Shown: in pieces, positions 27,723-38,081 of the stretch
Numbering within the stretch: the stretch's first letter is position 1
How the letters are laid out: each line of letters opens with the position of its first letter
DNA from: Gallionella sp.
GTDB lineage: Bacteria > Pseudomonadota > Gammaproteobacteria > Burkholderiales > Gallionellaceae
Assembly: GCA_030653355.1 (NCBI GenBank)
Contig: JAURZN010000095.1
Coordinates: 34,899-98,898, forward strand
Reading direction: 5' to 3'
DNA: 64,000 nucleotides
Notes under the pieces: generated by a model
Databases searched by the model: none
What the model was told of the DNA's origin: nothing
What the model saw: the letters and a program-made list of their open reading frames with translations, nothing else
Position numbers and translations under genes: made by a program

Positions 27723-29678
27723 ATGACTGACACATACAAAATGACCGTGGATCTGAACGTACTCGATCATCTCGGAATCAACCTCTACAGCAACATCGCA
27801 GCCGTCCTGACCGAGGCCGTGGCGAATGCTTGGGATGCGGATGCAGAAATCGTTGAAATCAAGATTGATCCGGACAATAACTGGATCGAAATCACCGACG
27901 ACGGCATCGGTATGTCGGTTGACGACATGAACGGCAAATATCTTCGAGTCGGTTATAGACGGCGCGACGAAGATGCCCAGAACGGCAGAACGACTGCCAA
28001 GGGGCGCCCCGTCATGGGCCGCAAGGGACTTGGCAAACTCTCCCTATTCTCGATTGCGAACATCATCAATGTGCAGTCGGCGAAAGATGGTCAGGCTCAC
28101 GGACTGAAGATGACCGTCGATGGCATCCACGAATCAGTCCAAAAGAAAGAACCTTTCTACAGCCCAGAATCTCTGCCACCTGCACAGGTAACTGTATCGA
28201 AAGGTACACAGATCGTCCTCTCTGATATCAAGCGTCAGCGCTTGGGACGTGGTGTGCTCGCACTGCGCAAACGTCTGGCCCGGCGCTTTTCAGTCATTGG
28301 AGAAACCCACGGGTTCAAAATCAATATTGACGGGCAACCTGTCACATCAGCAGATCGAGGTGATCTCCCGATGGTTCAGTTTCTTTGGAATTTTGAGGAC
28401 TACGAACCTGATTTGACATCGGCCACTCAACTCTTGGAGCAGGAGTCTCTACCCAATCGTCTTGAAGCTTGGGAGGCTGACTGGAAAGTCAGTGGCTGGA
28501 TCGGCACGGCAAGGTTTCCAAAACAATTGGATAGTGAAGAAGCTGGCAATCTAAACGGCATCGTCGTATTCGCACGCGGACGATTATTCCACGAAAACAT
28601 CCTCGACAAGCTCAACGATGGTAGGCTCTATACGAAATATCTCACTGGACAGATTGAGGCGAATTTCCTCGATGCTGACGATGCACCGGATATTGCGACC
28701 AGCGATCGTCAACGCGTTCAGGAGGATGATCCACGATACGGTCAGCTCATTGCATTTCTGAGATCATGCCTAGTACAAGTCGAGAAACGATGGAGCGAAT
28801 GGCGCAAGAAACACGAAGTCGAGAAAGCCAAGGAAACCTCACCCGCACTGGCCGAGTGGCTCGACTCACTACCCGTCGGTTACAAAAAAAGTGCCGAGAC
28901 GCTTATCTCTAAATTGAGCGCGCTGCCCGTCGATGACGAAGAGGATCGCAAGCTGATGTACCGGCATGGCATCCTCGCATTCGAACGGATGAAGCTCCGT
29001 GGCTCAACCGATGAGTTGGCCACGAGCGTCGAGAGTGTGGAAAAACTACTCACCATCCTTGCCGACCGAGACTCGCTCGAAGCATCACTCTATCGCGACA
29101 TCGTCAAGTCTCGTCTCGAAGCCATCAAAAACTTTCAAGCCATTGTCGACGAAGAAGCACAAGAACGGGTATTGCAGAAATATCTGTTCAATCACCTCTG
29201 GCTGCTGGACCCCGCTTGGGAGCGAGCTACGGACAGTGCGGTCATGGAAACACGGCTTGCCGAGGAAGGTATATTGACAGAGGATATGACTGAGAAGGAG
29301 CGCCTCGGTCGGGTGGATATCGCCTATCGCACGAATGCCGGCAAACATATCATCGTCGAATTGAAGAAGGTCGAGCGCAAGATGAAGTTGCTCGAACTGC
29401 AGGAACAAGGTCAAACCTATGTCGATAAATTAAGAAAGATTTTGCTCAAACAAAACGACGCCACGCCCAATATCGAGGTGGTCTTCATCCTCGGAAAAAT
29501 CGTCGACGAAGAAGCATCGAATCCTGATCGGTTGAAAGCCTCGATGGAAGCAATTTCCCCGGGTAGTCGCATCGTGCATTACGACACGCTCATTCGAGGA
29601 GCCCAAGAGGCCTACTCGCAATATCTTGATAAGAGCAAACAACTCGACAAGCTGGAAAAGATCGTGGACAGGATTTGA
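27723..29678 (+). CDS. GHKL (HSP90/MORC-like) ATPase with C-terminal PD-(D/E)xK-like segment
   Basis: EAVANAWDADAEIVEIKID..WIEITDDGIGMSVDDMNGKYLRVGYRRR...GRKGLGKLSLFSIA (GHKL N, G1 and G2 boxes); C-term GRVDIAYRTNAGKHIIVELKKVERK. Confidence 0.85.
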   Translation: MTDTYKMTVDLNVLDHLGINLYSNIAAVLTEAVANAWDADAEIVEIKIDPDNNWIEITDDGIGMSVDDMNGKYLRVGYRRRDEDAQNGRTTAKGRPVMGRKGLGKLSLFSIANIINVQSAKDGQAHGLKMTVDGIHESVQKKEPFYSPESLPPAQVTVSKGTQIVLSDIKRQRLGRGVLALRKRLARRFSVIGETHGFKINIDGQPVTSADRGDLPMVQFLWNFEDYEPDLTSATQLLEQESLPNRLEAWEADWKVSGWIGTARFPKQLDSEEAGNLNGIVVFARGRLFHENILDKLNDGRLYTKYLTGQIEANFLDADDAPDIATSDRQRVQEDDPRYGQLIAFLRSCLVQVEKRWSEWRKKHEVEKAKETSPALAEWLDSLPVGYKKSAETLISKLSALPVDDEEDRKLMYRHGILAFERMKLRGSTDELATSVESVEKLLTILADRDSLEASLYRDIVKSRLEAIKNFQAIVDEEAQERVLQKYLFNHLWLLDPAWERATDSAVMETRLAEEGILTEDMTEKERLGRVDIAYRTNAGKHIIVELKKVERKMKLLELQEQGQTYVDKLRKILLKQNDATPNIEVVFILGKIVDEEASNPDRLKASMEAISPGSRIVHYDTLIRGAQEAYSQYLDKSKQLDKLEKIVDRI

Positions 29679-29687
29679 GGAACGCAA

Positions 29688-32600
29688 ATGGCCAGAACAA
29701 CTAATGCTTGGATTGCCATCGACAACGGCAGTGATCCCAGACTTGCTCGCTACACATTGACGCTGAATGGTCAGAAATCACTGTATCAGGCGATCGAAGA
29801 TGATGACTGGGTTCTAGTCGTCAATCCTCAAACCGAGATTACACGGGTCGGACGTGTCCTGCGGATTCGCTCCGACCTTGAAACCACTACGATCTACTTT
29901 GACCGCATGTTGTTGGTTGATCCGGCAGTTTCGATTGAACTTACCTCACTCACCCCACCATCCTCCGGCAGCGTTGGTCGCATTCAATGGACGGATTTTC
30001 TTGAGTCGCTCCCCAAGGCATTGCACAAGACCATCGCCGAAATACCGACCATCAAGGATCAGGCCTATATCCGCGAACTGTTGCAACTGGCAGTGATGGA
30101 CGACCTGCTCGGCCCAGCTGGAGGCCCCCATGAGCGCATTGTCGATATGGGTGTGCGCGACCGCTACTTGGTTGGCAAACTAGCCCCGCGTGAAGCCGCA
30201 CAGGGCGGCATTGAAGGGCTGGACGGGCCATTGACCAATGACGATGCCGAAGAGCCAGCCGAGGCCAAGGCTCCCGGACGGCACGAACCCGGTGCAGAGT
30301 TTGGAACGGCCACCGGGCGCGTGGAGCCGGAATCGGATTCATCTGACGAGATTGATGCCGCCAGCAACCAGTCGCTGGTGCCAAGCAGCCTTGGCATGAC
30401 CTTCTGCGTGGATGGTGACGCCGACCGGATTGAGATCGAAGCGCGCTGGGGCCGATATGAGCGCAGTGACGAGCACGAGATATTCCGCACCCGAAAAAAT
30501 AAGGAAACTGGGGCGGAAGTGCAGACCAAGGCCAAAGTCTGGCAGCGTATTCCTTGTGGCGGCAAAATCGTGTTACCACTAACTGAAGGTGTGATTCCGC
30601 ATCAGGCACCTGATAGTGAGTTCCCTGAGGTTCGGGTACAGGGTTCCATTCGTGCCAAGAATGCCAATGGCGATCGGCTGGTCACGTTGTTCCTAGTGAA
30701 TGCACAGGAAGAGCCGGATACCAACCGCGATACGGCGTGGGTGTTCCAGCCCGAGCTGATCGTTCGTTCTGAGCAGGATGCCGCTAAGCGTGCCATCTTC
30801 CGGCGCAGGCCTGTGCTGGATGCGGACGGCATGGACCCCGAACGCGAAGCGCTGGAGATGATCTACCGCAACCGCGTCGAGTTCGCCGTGGGCCATGGCG
30901 TTGCCGTCCATGCCGAAACTGCAGATGACGTGACGCTGGCGACCGAAGTCCACACCACGGTGATGCCGCAGTACGAGGTGCAGGTGACAGAGACGCCCGG
31001 GCTCGATCCCTCCGATCGCCCGGCGATGCGCGAAATGGTCAGCAGCGGCTTGCTCGATATGCAGCGGCTAGCGACTTTGGAAATCGACCCGCTGGTCGAT
31101 GCTTTGAGCATGCTGACCAAGGACTACGCTGCCTGGATCAATGAGCAGCGTGCTCGAGTCGGGGCCGAAGTGACTGGCTACGACACCCAGTCGCAACAAG
31201 CGATGGATCGCTGCCAGGAGATCCACACACGCCTGCAGCAGGGTATCGACACGCTGAAAAGCAATGAGAAAGCGCTGGCTGCGTTCCGGTTCGCCAACCG
31301 AGCGATGGCCACGCAACGCGTGCGCAGCCAATACGCGCTCGCCATGCGCCGGGGCGAGGATGTCACCATCGACAAGTTCGATGTGCTGAAGAACCGCAGC
31401 TGGCGTCCATTCCAGTTGGCGTTTCTGCTGCTCTCGATTCCGTCGCTGGCAGATCCGAGCCACCCGGATCGCGTTGAGCCTGTAGAGGCATACGCCGATC
31501 TGCTGTGGTTTCCCACTGGCGGCGGCAAGACCGAGGCCTACTTGGGTGTAGCAGCCTTCACCATGGCCATTCGACGCATGCAGGGTAATCTTGGCGGATA
31601 CGACAGTTCACGCGGTTTGGCCGTGATCATGCGTTACACACTTCGCTTGCTGACGTTGCAGCAGTTCCAGCGTGCCACAGCGTTGATTTGTGCAATGGAG
31701 GTGTTGCGACGTGAGGCACTCGACAAAGGCGATAAATCCCTCGGCACGGAACCTTTCACCATCGGCCTCTGGGTTGGCAACAAGGTCACACCGGGTACGA
31801 CCGAGGACAGCCACCGCGCCATCGAGGATGTGCGCAACCCCGGTAAATACAACGCAGGGGCGGCGTCGCCCGCACAGCTCACCAGTTGCCCGTGGTGCGG
31901 CTCGGAAGTGGCCCCCGGACGAGACGTGGAGGTCGACAAAGGCTCTGGCCGCACCTTCGTCTACTGTGGTGACAAGAAAGGCCGCTGTGATTTTTCCAAG
32001 GGCAAGTCCAGCAAGCAGCCGCATCCGGGGATTCCAGTGCTGGTCGTGGATGAAGAGATCTACCACCGCCCACCTACGATGATGATCGCCACCGTGGACA
32101 AGTTCGCCATGATGGCGTGGCGCGGACAGGTGCGCACGCTGTTTGGTCGCGTGGGACAGGAATGCGAGCGCCACGGCCTGCTCTGGCAAGGTGCCGATTG
32201 CAACGGCAATCACCAAGCAGGCAAAGGACTGCCGTCTTCCAAGGTGAAAATCGTCAACCCGATTCGCCCGCCGGATCTGATCATTCAGGATGAATTTCAC
32301 CTGATCAGTGGGCCGTTGGGAACCATGGTGGGTTTGTATGAAACCGCCGTCGATGAGTTGTGTGGCTGGACACTAGATGGCAAGACGGTCAAGCCGAAAA
32401 TCATCGCCTCCACGGCGACGGTGCGCAAAGCCAAAGAGCAAGTGAACAACGTCTTCATGCGCCGAGTTTCGGTATTCCCGCCGCATGGCTTGGACGTAGA
32501 GGACAACTTCTTCTCGGTGCAACGGCCAATCGCAGACAAACCGGGACGGCGTTACCTCGGGGTTTGCTCACCCGGCAGTTCACGCCCCGCAATGCTGATT

Positions 32601-33671
32601 CGTGTCTATACGGCCTTCCTGACAGCGGCGCAGGAGTTGTTCGACCACTTTGGTGAGCCTGCTGATCCGTACATGACCATGGTCGGCTACTTCAATTCCC
32701 TGCGTGAATTGGGCGGAATGAAGCGATTGGCCGAGGATGACGTGCAAACGCGTTCCTACCGCGTGCAGATGAGCATGGTCGAGCGGCCCGCACTTGCACA
32801 ACGCAGCATCAGCAACATTCGAGAACTTACATCGCGGGTATCGAGCCAGGATATTCCCAAGTACCTCGACAACCTAGAAGTGAAATTCAAGTCTGAGTTC
32901 GATACCGCAACCGGAAAATATGTGACCCGCTGGCAGGAAGGTGACACGCGCGCCATCGATGTGGTGCTGGCGACCAACATGCTATCCGTGGGCGTCGACG
33001 TGAATCGGCTCGGCCTGATGGCAGTGAACGGCCAACCCAAGGGGACAGCTGAATATATTCAAGCCACTAGTCGCGTTGGGCGTTCCTTCCCAGGTTTGGT
33101 CTGCACGGTACTGACATGGGCCAGACCGCGCGATCTGTCGCATTACGAAACCTTCGAACATTACCACGCCACGTTCTACAAACACGTAGAGGCGCAATCA
33201 GTAACGCCATTCTCTCCACGAGCAATGGATCGTGGGTTGACGGGCGCAATGCTGAGTTTGATGCGGCTTGAAAACGATGCCTTCAGTCCGAACGAAGGTG
33301 CTGGGCAACTGAGCACATCCAACCAAGCCGAAATCATGGATGCCATCAAGGTATTGGCGACTCGCGCGGGCAATGTCGCTGAAGACAACTCGCGCAAACA
33401 GTTGGCTGAGACTGAATTGAAAGAACGTGCCGACGAATGGGCGAAAGAAGTCAGCAAAGGCGGACGGATATTGGCGTATGAGAAACGCGGCCCCGAAAAA
33501 GACAAGACCGTCGCATTGATCAAGTCGCCGGGGCTTCAAGCTTGGGACAACTGGACCGTTCCGATGTCGATGCGGGAAGTCGAGCCTGGAGTGCGCCTGA
33601 TTATGAATACGAGCCATATCACGGACGATCACGATTGGAAGCCTCGCCCCGAAACGAAGGATGAGGATTGA
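29688..33671 (+). CDS. drmA: DrmA-like helicase (DISARM)
   Basis: ADLLWFPTGGGKTEAYLG (Walker A), LIIQDEFHLISGPLGT (DExH-like), ATNMLSVGVDVNRLGLMAVNGQPKGTAEYIQATSRVGRS (motifs V/VI). Confidence 0.9.
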   Translation: MARTTNAWIAIDNGSDPRLARYTLTLNGQKSLYQAIEDDDWVLVVNPQTEITRVGRVLRIRSDLETTTIYFDRMLLVDPAVSIELTSLTPPSSGSVGRIQWTDFLESLPKALHKTIAEIPTIKDQAYIRELLQLAVMDDLLGPAGGPHERIVDMGVRDRYLVGKLAPREAAQGGIEGLDGPLTNDDAEEPAEAKAPGRHEPGAEFGTATGRVEPESDSSDEIDAASNQSLVPSSLGMTFCVDGDADRIEIEARWGRYERSDEHEIFRTRKNKETGAEVQTKAKVWQRIPCGGKIVLPLTEGVIPHQAPDSEFPEVRVQGSIRAKNANGDRLVTLFLVNAQEEPDTNRDTAWVFQPELIVRSEQDAAKRAIFRRRPVLDADGMDPEREALEMIYRNRVEFAVGHGVAVHAETADDVTLATEVHTTVMPQYEVQVTETPGLDPSDRPAMREMVSSGLLDMQRLATLEIDPLVDALSMLTKDYAAWINEQRARVGAEVTGYDTQSQQAMDRCQEIHTRLQQGIDTLKSNEKALAAFRFANRAMATQRVRSQYALAMRRGEDVTIDKFDVLKNRSWRPFQLAFLLLSIPSLADPSHPDRVEPVEAYADLLWFPTGGGKTEAYLGVAAFTMAIRRMQGNLGGYDSSRGLAVIMRYTLRLLTLQQFQRATALICAMEVLRREALDKGDKSLGTEPFTIGLWVGNKVTPGTTEDSHRAIEDVRNPGKYNAGAASPAQLTSCPWCGSEVAPGRDVEVDKGSGRTFVYCGDKKGRCDFSKGKSSKQPHPGIPVLVVDEEIYHRPPTMMIATVDKFAMMAWRGQVRTLFGRVGQECERHGLLWQGADCNGNHQAGKGLPSSKVKIVNPIRPPDLIIQDEFHLISGPLGTMVGLYETAVDELCGWTLDGKTVKPKIIASTATVRKAKEQVNNVFMRRVSVFPPHGLDVEDNFFSVQRPIADKPGRRYLGVCSPGSSRPAMLIRVYTAFLTAAQELFDHFGEPADPYMTMVGYFNSLRELGGMKRLAEDDVQTRSYRVQMSMVERPALAQRSISNIRELTSRVSSQDIPKYLDNLEVKFKSEFDTATGKYVTRWQEGDTRAIDVVLATNMLSVGVDVNRLGLMAVNGQPKGTAEYIQATSRVGRSFPGLVCTVLTWARPRDLSHYETFEHYHATFYKHVEAQSVTPFSPRAMDRGLTGAMLSLMRLENDAFSPNEGAGQLSTSNQAEIMDAIKVLATRAGNVAEDNSRKQLAETELKERADEWAKEVSKGGRILAYEKRGPEKDKTVALIKSPGLQAWDNWTVPMSMREVEPGVRLIMNTSHITDDHDWKPRPETKDED

Positions 33672-35533
33672 ACATGATCATAAATAATAAGACTCCAGTC
33701 GGAGAAGTACGCCCAAGCCAATTGCTCTGGACTTATGGTCCGGGCGCTTTAATTGATCTGCCAAGCCTATCCGTGGTGACGCTCGGCATCGACAGGTGGG
33801 AAAAAGACCGCTGCCAGCCGCTTCAAGAGGCGCGGCTGCTGGCTGCCGTCAGAAAGGTTTTGGGGGCGCAGGTCGAAAACCTGCGGATGCCGCCATTCCA
33901 GAAGAGTGAGCTCGTCGACGTCTGGTCAGCAGAGGCCAATATCGGTGTGCCCGTACGACCGTTTCCGCGCTGGATGCGCTGCGTGAAATGCGGCCTCCTG
34001 TCGCCCTTTGATGCTGGTCTGTTCGAAATCAAGGAGAACCGTTTCAGGCCGGAGAGAACCCGCTTTGTTCACAAAGGCTGCCGTGGCTCCAAAGGGGACC
34101 AGCCAGCCAAGGACGCAGATGCCGTCCCCGCACGTTTCCTGCTGGCCTGTCGCGATGGTCACCTCGACGATTTTCCCTGGCACTACTTCGTTCACGGCGG
34201 CAACAGTTCGTGCAAGGGAACGTTGCGTTTCTTCGAGAGCGGCGCGTCACTGCAAACAGAAAACCTGTGGGTAAAGTGTGATGCCTGTGGGGCGTCGAGA
34301 AGCATGGCCCATGCGTTTGGCAAGGCAGGCAAAGAAAATCTACCGGCTTGCCGGGGGCGCCACCCGCATCTGGATCACTTCGATAACGAATGTGACGAGG
34401 AAGCTCGTGCAGTTTTGCTGGGCGCCACGAATAGCTGGTTCCCAATCACGCTCTCGGCGCTCGCGATTCCTCAGGCCAATGACCCACTCAGTCAACTGAT
34501 TCAGGATGGCTGGGAGTTCTTCGAAGAACTCGAATCCGAAGCCGAAGTATCGGTAACAGTAAAGACCTTGAAGAAGACTGGCGCACTGCCGGGAATCGAC
34601 AAATACCCTTCGCCTGCGATCTGGGCTGCCATCGAAGCACGCCGAACCGGTGGCGGACAAGATGTCGTAGGAGAAGCAGATATCAAGGGACCCGAATGGG
34701 ATGTGCTGACCGAGGCCAACCCGCCCACTGATTACCCCCATTTCATGAGCAAGAAGGTCGGCACGCCACCGGGGTTCGGCGGCCATATCAGTCGAGTCCT
34801 TCTCCTCGAGCGATTGCGTGAGGTGAATGCTCTGCTGGGCTTCACCCGGGTCGAAGCACCCGAAGAATCAGGCAATCCCGATGAGCGACCACAAATGGCC
34901 AATCTCTCTCGTAGTAAACCAGATTGGGTGCCAGCAAATCAGGTTCATGGCGAAGGGATCTTCGTCCAGTTTGATGAGGCGGCGCTCATCAAGTGGGAGG
35001 CCTTGGATGGTGTCAAGAAGGTCGATCAGATTCTCCGTGGTGGTCACAGGGGATGGCGCAATTCGCGTCATCTCGACCCGAATGAGGGCTACCCCGGAAT
35101 TCGGTATGCAATGTTGCACACGCTTTCTCATCTACTGATTCGCGAGCTGGCGCTGGAATGCGGATACAACGCTGCAAGCATTCGTGAGCGTATCTATGCC
35201 GACACATCGGGCGATACCCCACAGGCTGGCATCCTCATCTACACCGCAGCAGCAGATTCTGATGGCACGTTGGGAGGTCTCGTCGATCTTGGCAAGCCAG
35301 AGAATCTCGGTCGATTGCTAGAACAGGCACTGAACCGTTCGAAGATTTGCTCCTCGGACCCACTCTGCTCAGAGCATGATCCAGAAAAGGATCGCTCATT
35401 ACATGGGGCTGCTTGCCATGCATGCTCCCTAGTGGCGGAGACTTCGTGCGAGCGCGGCAATCGCTATCTGGATCGATCGCTGCTCGTACCAACACTCGAA
35501 CGCGCCGACGCAGCATTCTTCAGGGGCTTCTGA
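33668..35533 (+). CDS. drmB: DrmB-like DUF1998 protein (DISARM)
   Basis: LHTLSHLLIRELALECGYNAASIRERIY..., CHACSLVAETSCERGNRYLDRSLL; 4-nt overlap with drmA. Confidence 0.9.
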   Translation: MNMIINNKTPVGEVRPSQLLWTYGPGALIDLPSLSVVTLGIDRWEKDRCQPLQEARLLAAVRKVLGAQVENLRMPPFQKSELVDVWSAEANIGVPVRPFPRWMRCVKCGLLSPFDAGLFEIKENRFRPERTRFVHKGCRGSKGDQPAKDADAVPARFLLACRDGHLDDFPWHYFVHGGNSSCKGTLRFFESGASLQTENLWVKCDACGASRSMAHAFGKAGKENLPACRGRHPHLDHFDNECDEEARAVLLGATNSWFPITLSALAIPQANDPLSQLIQDGWEFFEELESEAEVSVTVKTLKKTGALPGIDKYPSPAIWAAIEARRTGGGQDVVGEADIKGPEWDVLTEANPPTDYPHFMSKKVGTPPGFGGHISRVLLLERLREVNALLGFTRVEAPEESGNPDERPQMANLSRSKPDWVPANQVHGEGIFVQFDEAALIKWEALDGVKKVDQILRGGHRGWRNSRHLDPNEGYPGIRYAMLHTLSHLLIRELALECGYNAASIRERIYADTSGDTPQAGILIYTAAADSDGTLGGLVDLGKPENLGRLLEQALNRSKICSSDPLCSEHDPEKDRSLHGAACHACSLVAETSCERGNRYLDRSLLVPTLERADAAFFRGF

Positions 35534-35534
35534 C

Positions 35535-36296
35535 ATGGACAAGCTCTTGGATGCTGTTGCAGCCGTGGTCTGTCTGGTATCGCCTGAAAAGGTCCGAGCC
35601 ATCGCTGCCCGCGTTCGTCGAACCGAAGCCAACAAGGCGGCCAACGCACTGACGAACATGGTTGGGACGCCCATTGCCTCAGCGGTAGTCGAACAGCTCA
35701 TCGACGCATGGCGCAACACAACAGTCAGCTCAGATGAGGTTGCATCAATGCTTCTCGCGGCCAGTCATGTCTTCATAAAGGCATCCACCGAACAATCTAC
35801 CGAACTCGTATGGACAGGACCGACGACTCCGTCCGTCTCTGCTCGTCGAACCGAGCAGGCACTATTACAAGTAATCAATACGGCGAAATCGACCCTATTC
35901 ATCACAAGTTTCGTCGCCTACGACGTGTCGGGCATCGTAAAAGCTCTCAATGAGGCCAGCAACCGAGGTGTGAGCATCTCTATGCTCCTTGAGTCCTCAA
36001 TGGATCACGGCGGAAGTATCAACATCGATGTGATCGGAAAAATGAAGACACTGGTTCCACCAGCTAAACTCTTTGCCTGGCAAGATAAGACCGAACCATT
36101 TATTGATGGTCGGGTGCATGCAAAGGTCGCTGTTGCTGATGGCGCGGTGTGTTTCATCACGAGCGCGAATCTGACAGGCCACGCAATGGAGAAAAATATG
36201 GAAGCCGGAGTGCTCATCACCGGAGGGCACATCCCCAGATTGCTCGACCAGCATCTGTGTTCCTTGATAGACACGAAAGTGATCTCGCCAGTCTGA
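35535..36296 (+). CDS. drmC: DrmC-like phospholipase D-family protein (DISARM)
   Basis: HxKx4D motif in VHAKVAVADGAVCFITSANLTGHAMEKNMEAGVLI; immediately after drmB. Confidence 0.9.
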   Translation: MDKLLDAVAAVVCLVSPEKVRAIAARVRRTEANKAANALTNMVGTPIASAVVEQLIDAWRNTTVSSDEVASMLLAASHVFIKASTEQSTELVWTGPTTPSVSARRTEQALLQVINTAKSTLFITSFVAYDVSGIVKALNEASNRGVSISMLLESSMDHGGSINIDVIGKMKTLVPPAKLFAWQDKTEPFIDGRVHAKVAVADGAVCFITSANLTGHAMEKNMEAGVLITGGHIPRLLDQHLCSLIDTKVISPV

Positions 36297-36300
36297 ATTA

Positions 36301-37182
36301 TCACTGATCCAACGATGTCGTCTCGACGATAAGCTCGAACTGTTCCAACACTTCCGGCCGACGCAGTTTGATGAATCTGGCGACCGGCTTGTTGTCCAGC
36401 AACTTGGCCAGGTAACCTCTTGCCAAGACTAGGTTAAGTACATCCTCCGCATAGGTTTGCTCGACCAATTTGTATTGCCCCTGCAGATTTGACATTTCTC
36501 GCTCCATCCGCGCCATCTGCTCTTGCGTTACACCGGTCAGTTTCTGCGTCTTCTTGCCATCCACCAACATCTCGGCCGGTGTCGCCACGAGTAATGCTTC
36601 GGCATACATCACCGTGATGTTATTTGCCGAAACCATGAGCTCGACACACTCCACTTGACGAGTAGGTTTCATTTTTCGGATCACGCGCGATATTTCTGCA
36701 GAAAACTGCCGGTCCTTCAACAGTTCTGCCGCTTCAGGACAGATGCCTTCCAGCAAGTTCATTTTTTTGACGATATGACTGACGTCAACATTGAGTGCTT
36801 TGGCCAGACGCTCCATCGACAGCCCACGCTCAATGGCTCGGCGGATCATGAAATGTTCCTGAATGGTCGAGAGTCGGTTGATGCGGCTGTTGTAGGTATA
36901 GGCTTCATCATCGGTGGCAACCAGACACGGAGCTTCTTCGTAGCCCAATTCCTTGAGAACGATCATCCGCACATGGCCATCAAGCAGCAAATGTTGGCCG
37001 GAGGTTTTATTCGCCGCAGTGATAGATAAAGGCTCAATCAACCCGACATCCGCGATGGAGGCACGGATCTGCTTGAACTTAGTTGAGCCGATAAGGCCTG
37101 TGGGGGTTTTGCGCGACGGCAAAATCAACTCCATAGATACAGAAATCGTTTCCGGCACGAAGCCGAGCGATACCTTACTCAT
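36301..37182 (-). CDS. ParB/RepB-like partition protein (RepB C-terminal-type)
   Basis: ParB N-terminal-like SIADVGLIEPLSITAANKTSGQHLLLDGHVRMIVLKELG, HTH region LAKALNVDVSHIVKKMNLL; 4-nt overlap with next gene. Confidence 0.8.
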   Translation of the reverse strand: MSKVSLGFVPETISVSMELILPSRKTPTGLIGSTKFKQIRASIADVGLIEPLSITAANKTSGQHLLLDGHVRMIVLKELGYEEAPCLVATDDEAYTYNSRINRLSTIQEHFMIRRAIERGLSMERLAKALNVDVSHIVKKMNLLEGICPEAAELLKDRQFSAEISRVIRKMKPTRQVECVELMVSANNITVMYAEALLVATPAEMLVDGKKTQKLTGVTQEQMARMEREMSNLQGQYKLVEQTYAEDVLNLVLARGYLAKLLDNKPVARFIKLRRPEVLEQFELIVETTSLDQ

Positions 37183-38081
37183 TGCGTACTCCCGCCAGAT
37201 CGGACACGCTCGTCAAGATATTCGGGTAGGGTATCCAGTCCCTCGGCGCGAAGCAGATTAATAAAATTCTCATCCGCAAAAAACTGGCGTAGTGCGCTAA
37301 CGACGAATAACAAACGCTGCTGGGCAAACTCTGCTTTCTTGACGGTCATTTTTTGCCGTTCGACTTCTCGCTGATAAGTTCGAACAAGACTGGAGGTGGA
37401 AACATCCGGTGCTTTGCGTGATGTAGATCGTCCGAGCGACCGACCCAAGTTTTGCCGCCGCTCAATAACCTTACGTGCCTCCATTAACTGCCGTCCGCGC
37501 AACTTTCCGGATTCATAGGCTTCCTGTAGTGCCGCCTGCACGGCCTTGTCATCGTCACCGGCACCGACGATACTCAGCGCGGCATTGAGCGGAACGCGCC
37601 CCTTCTCGACAGCAATCAGCAAACGTTCTTCACCATGCTGGAGCAAGGTAAGAATTCCGACGACATACTGGTTGGTAAGTCCTGTCTTTGTGGCGATGTC
37701 CTTGGGACTGTAACCACGGTCACGAAGTTGCTTGATGCTGGCCAAAATTTCAAGTGGACGACATTGTCGACGAGCAATGTTTTCAGACAAGCTCATAATA
37801 AAGGCATCTTCGTCGCTGACATCAACCACTAATGCCGGAATGGTAACTTGGTTCAGCGAACGAAAAGCATTGAGACGCCCCTCGCCGCAAACCAGAATAT
37901 AGCGTTCCATTTTATCGTCTCCGGTGCGCGGAGTTACAGTGATGGGCTTCTTCAAACCGATGGCTTGGATGTTGCCAACGATTTCGTCAAAAACCCGCTT
38001 ATTGCGTTCACGTGGATTCAGCACGTCGATCAAACCGACGGGGATCATTCTGACCTCACTGGTGCGATGTTTGGCTGTCAT
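37179..38081 (-). CDS. ParB/Spo0J-like N-terminal domain protein
   Basis: IPVGLIDVLNPRERNKRVFDEIVGNIQAIGLKKPITVTPR...YILVCGEGRLNAFRSL...SENIARR..., HTH ATKTGLTNQYVVGILTLL. Confidence 0.86.
   Translation of the reverse strand: MTAKHRTSEVRMIPVGLIDVLNPRERNKRVFDEIVGNIQAIGLKKPITVTPRTGDDKMERYILVCGEGRLNAFRSLNQVTIPALVVDVSDEDAFIMSLSENIARRQCRPLEILASIKQLRDRGYSPKDIATKTGLTNQYVVGILTLLQHGEERLLIAVEKGRVPLNAALSIVGAGDDDKAVQAALQEAYESGKLRGRQLMEARKVIERRQNLGRSLGRSTSRKAPDVSTSSLVRTYQREVERQKMTVKKAEFAQQRLLFVVSALRQFFADENFINLLRAEGLDTLPEYLDERVRSGGSTQ

Noticed and set aside
30052-30609. Minus-strand ORF inside drmA
   Set aside because: Antisense to helicase gene with Arg/Pro/His-rich translation; spurious.
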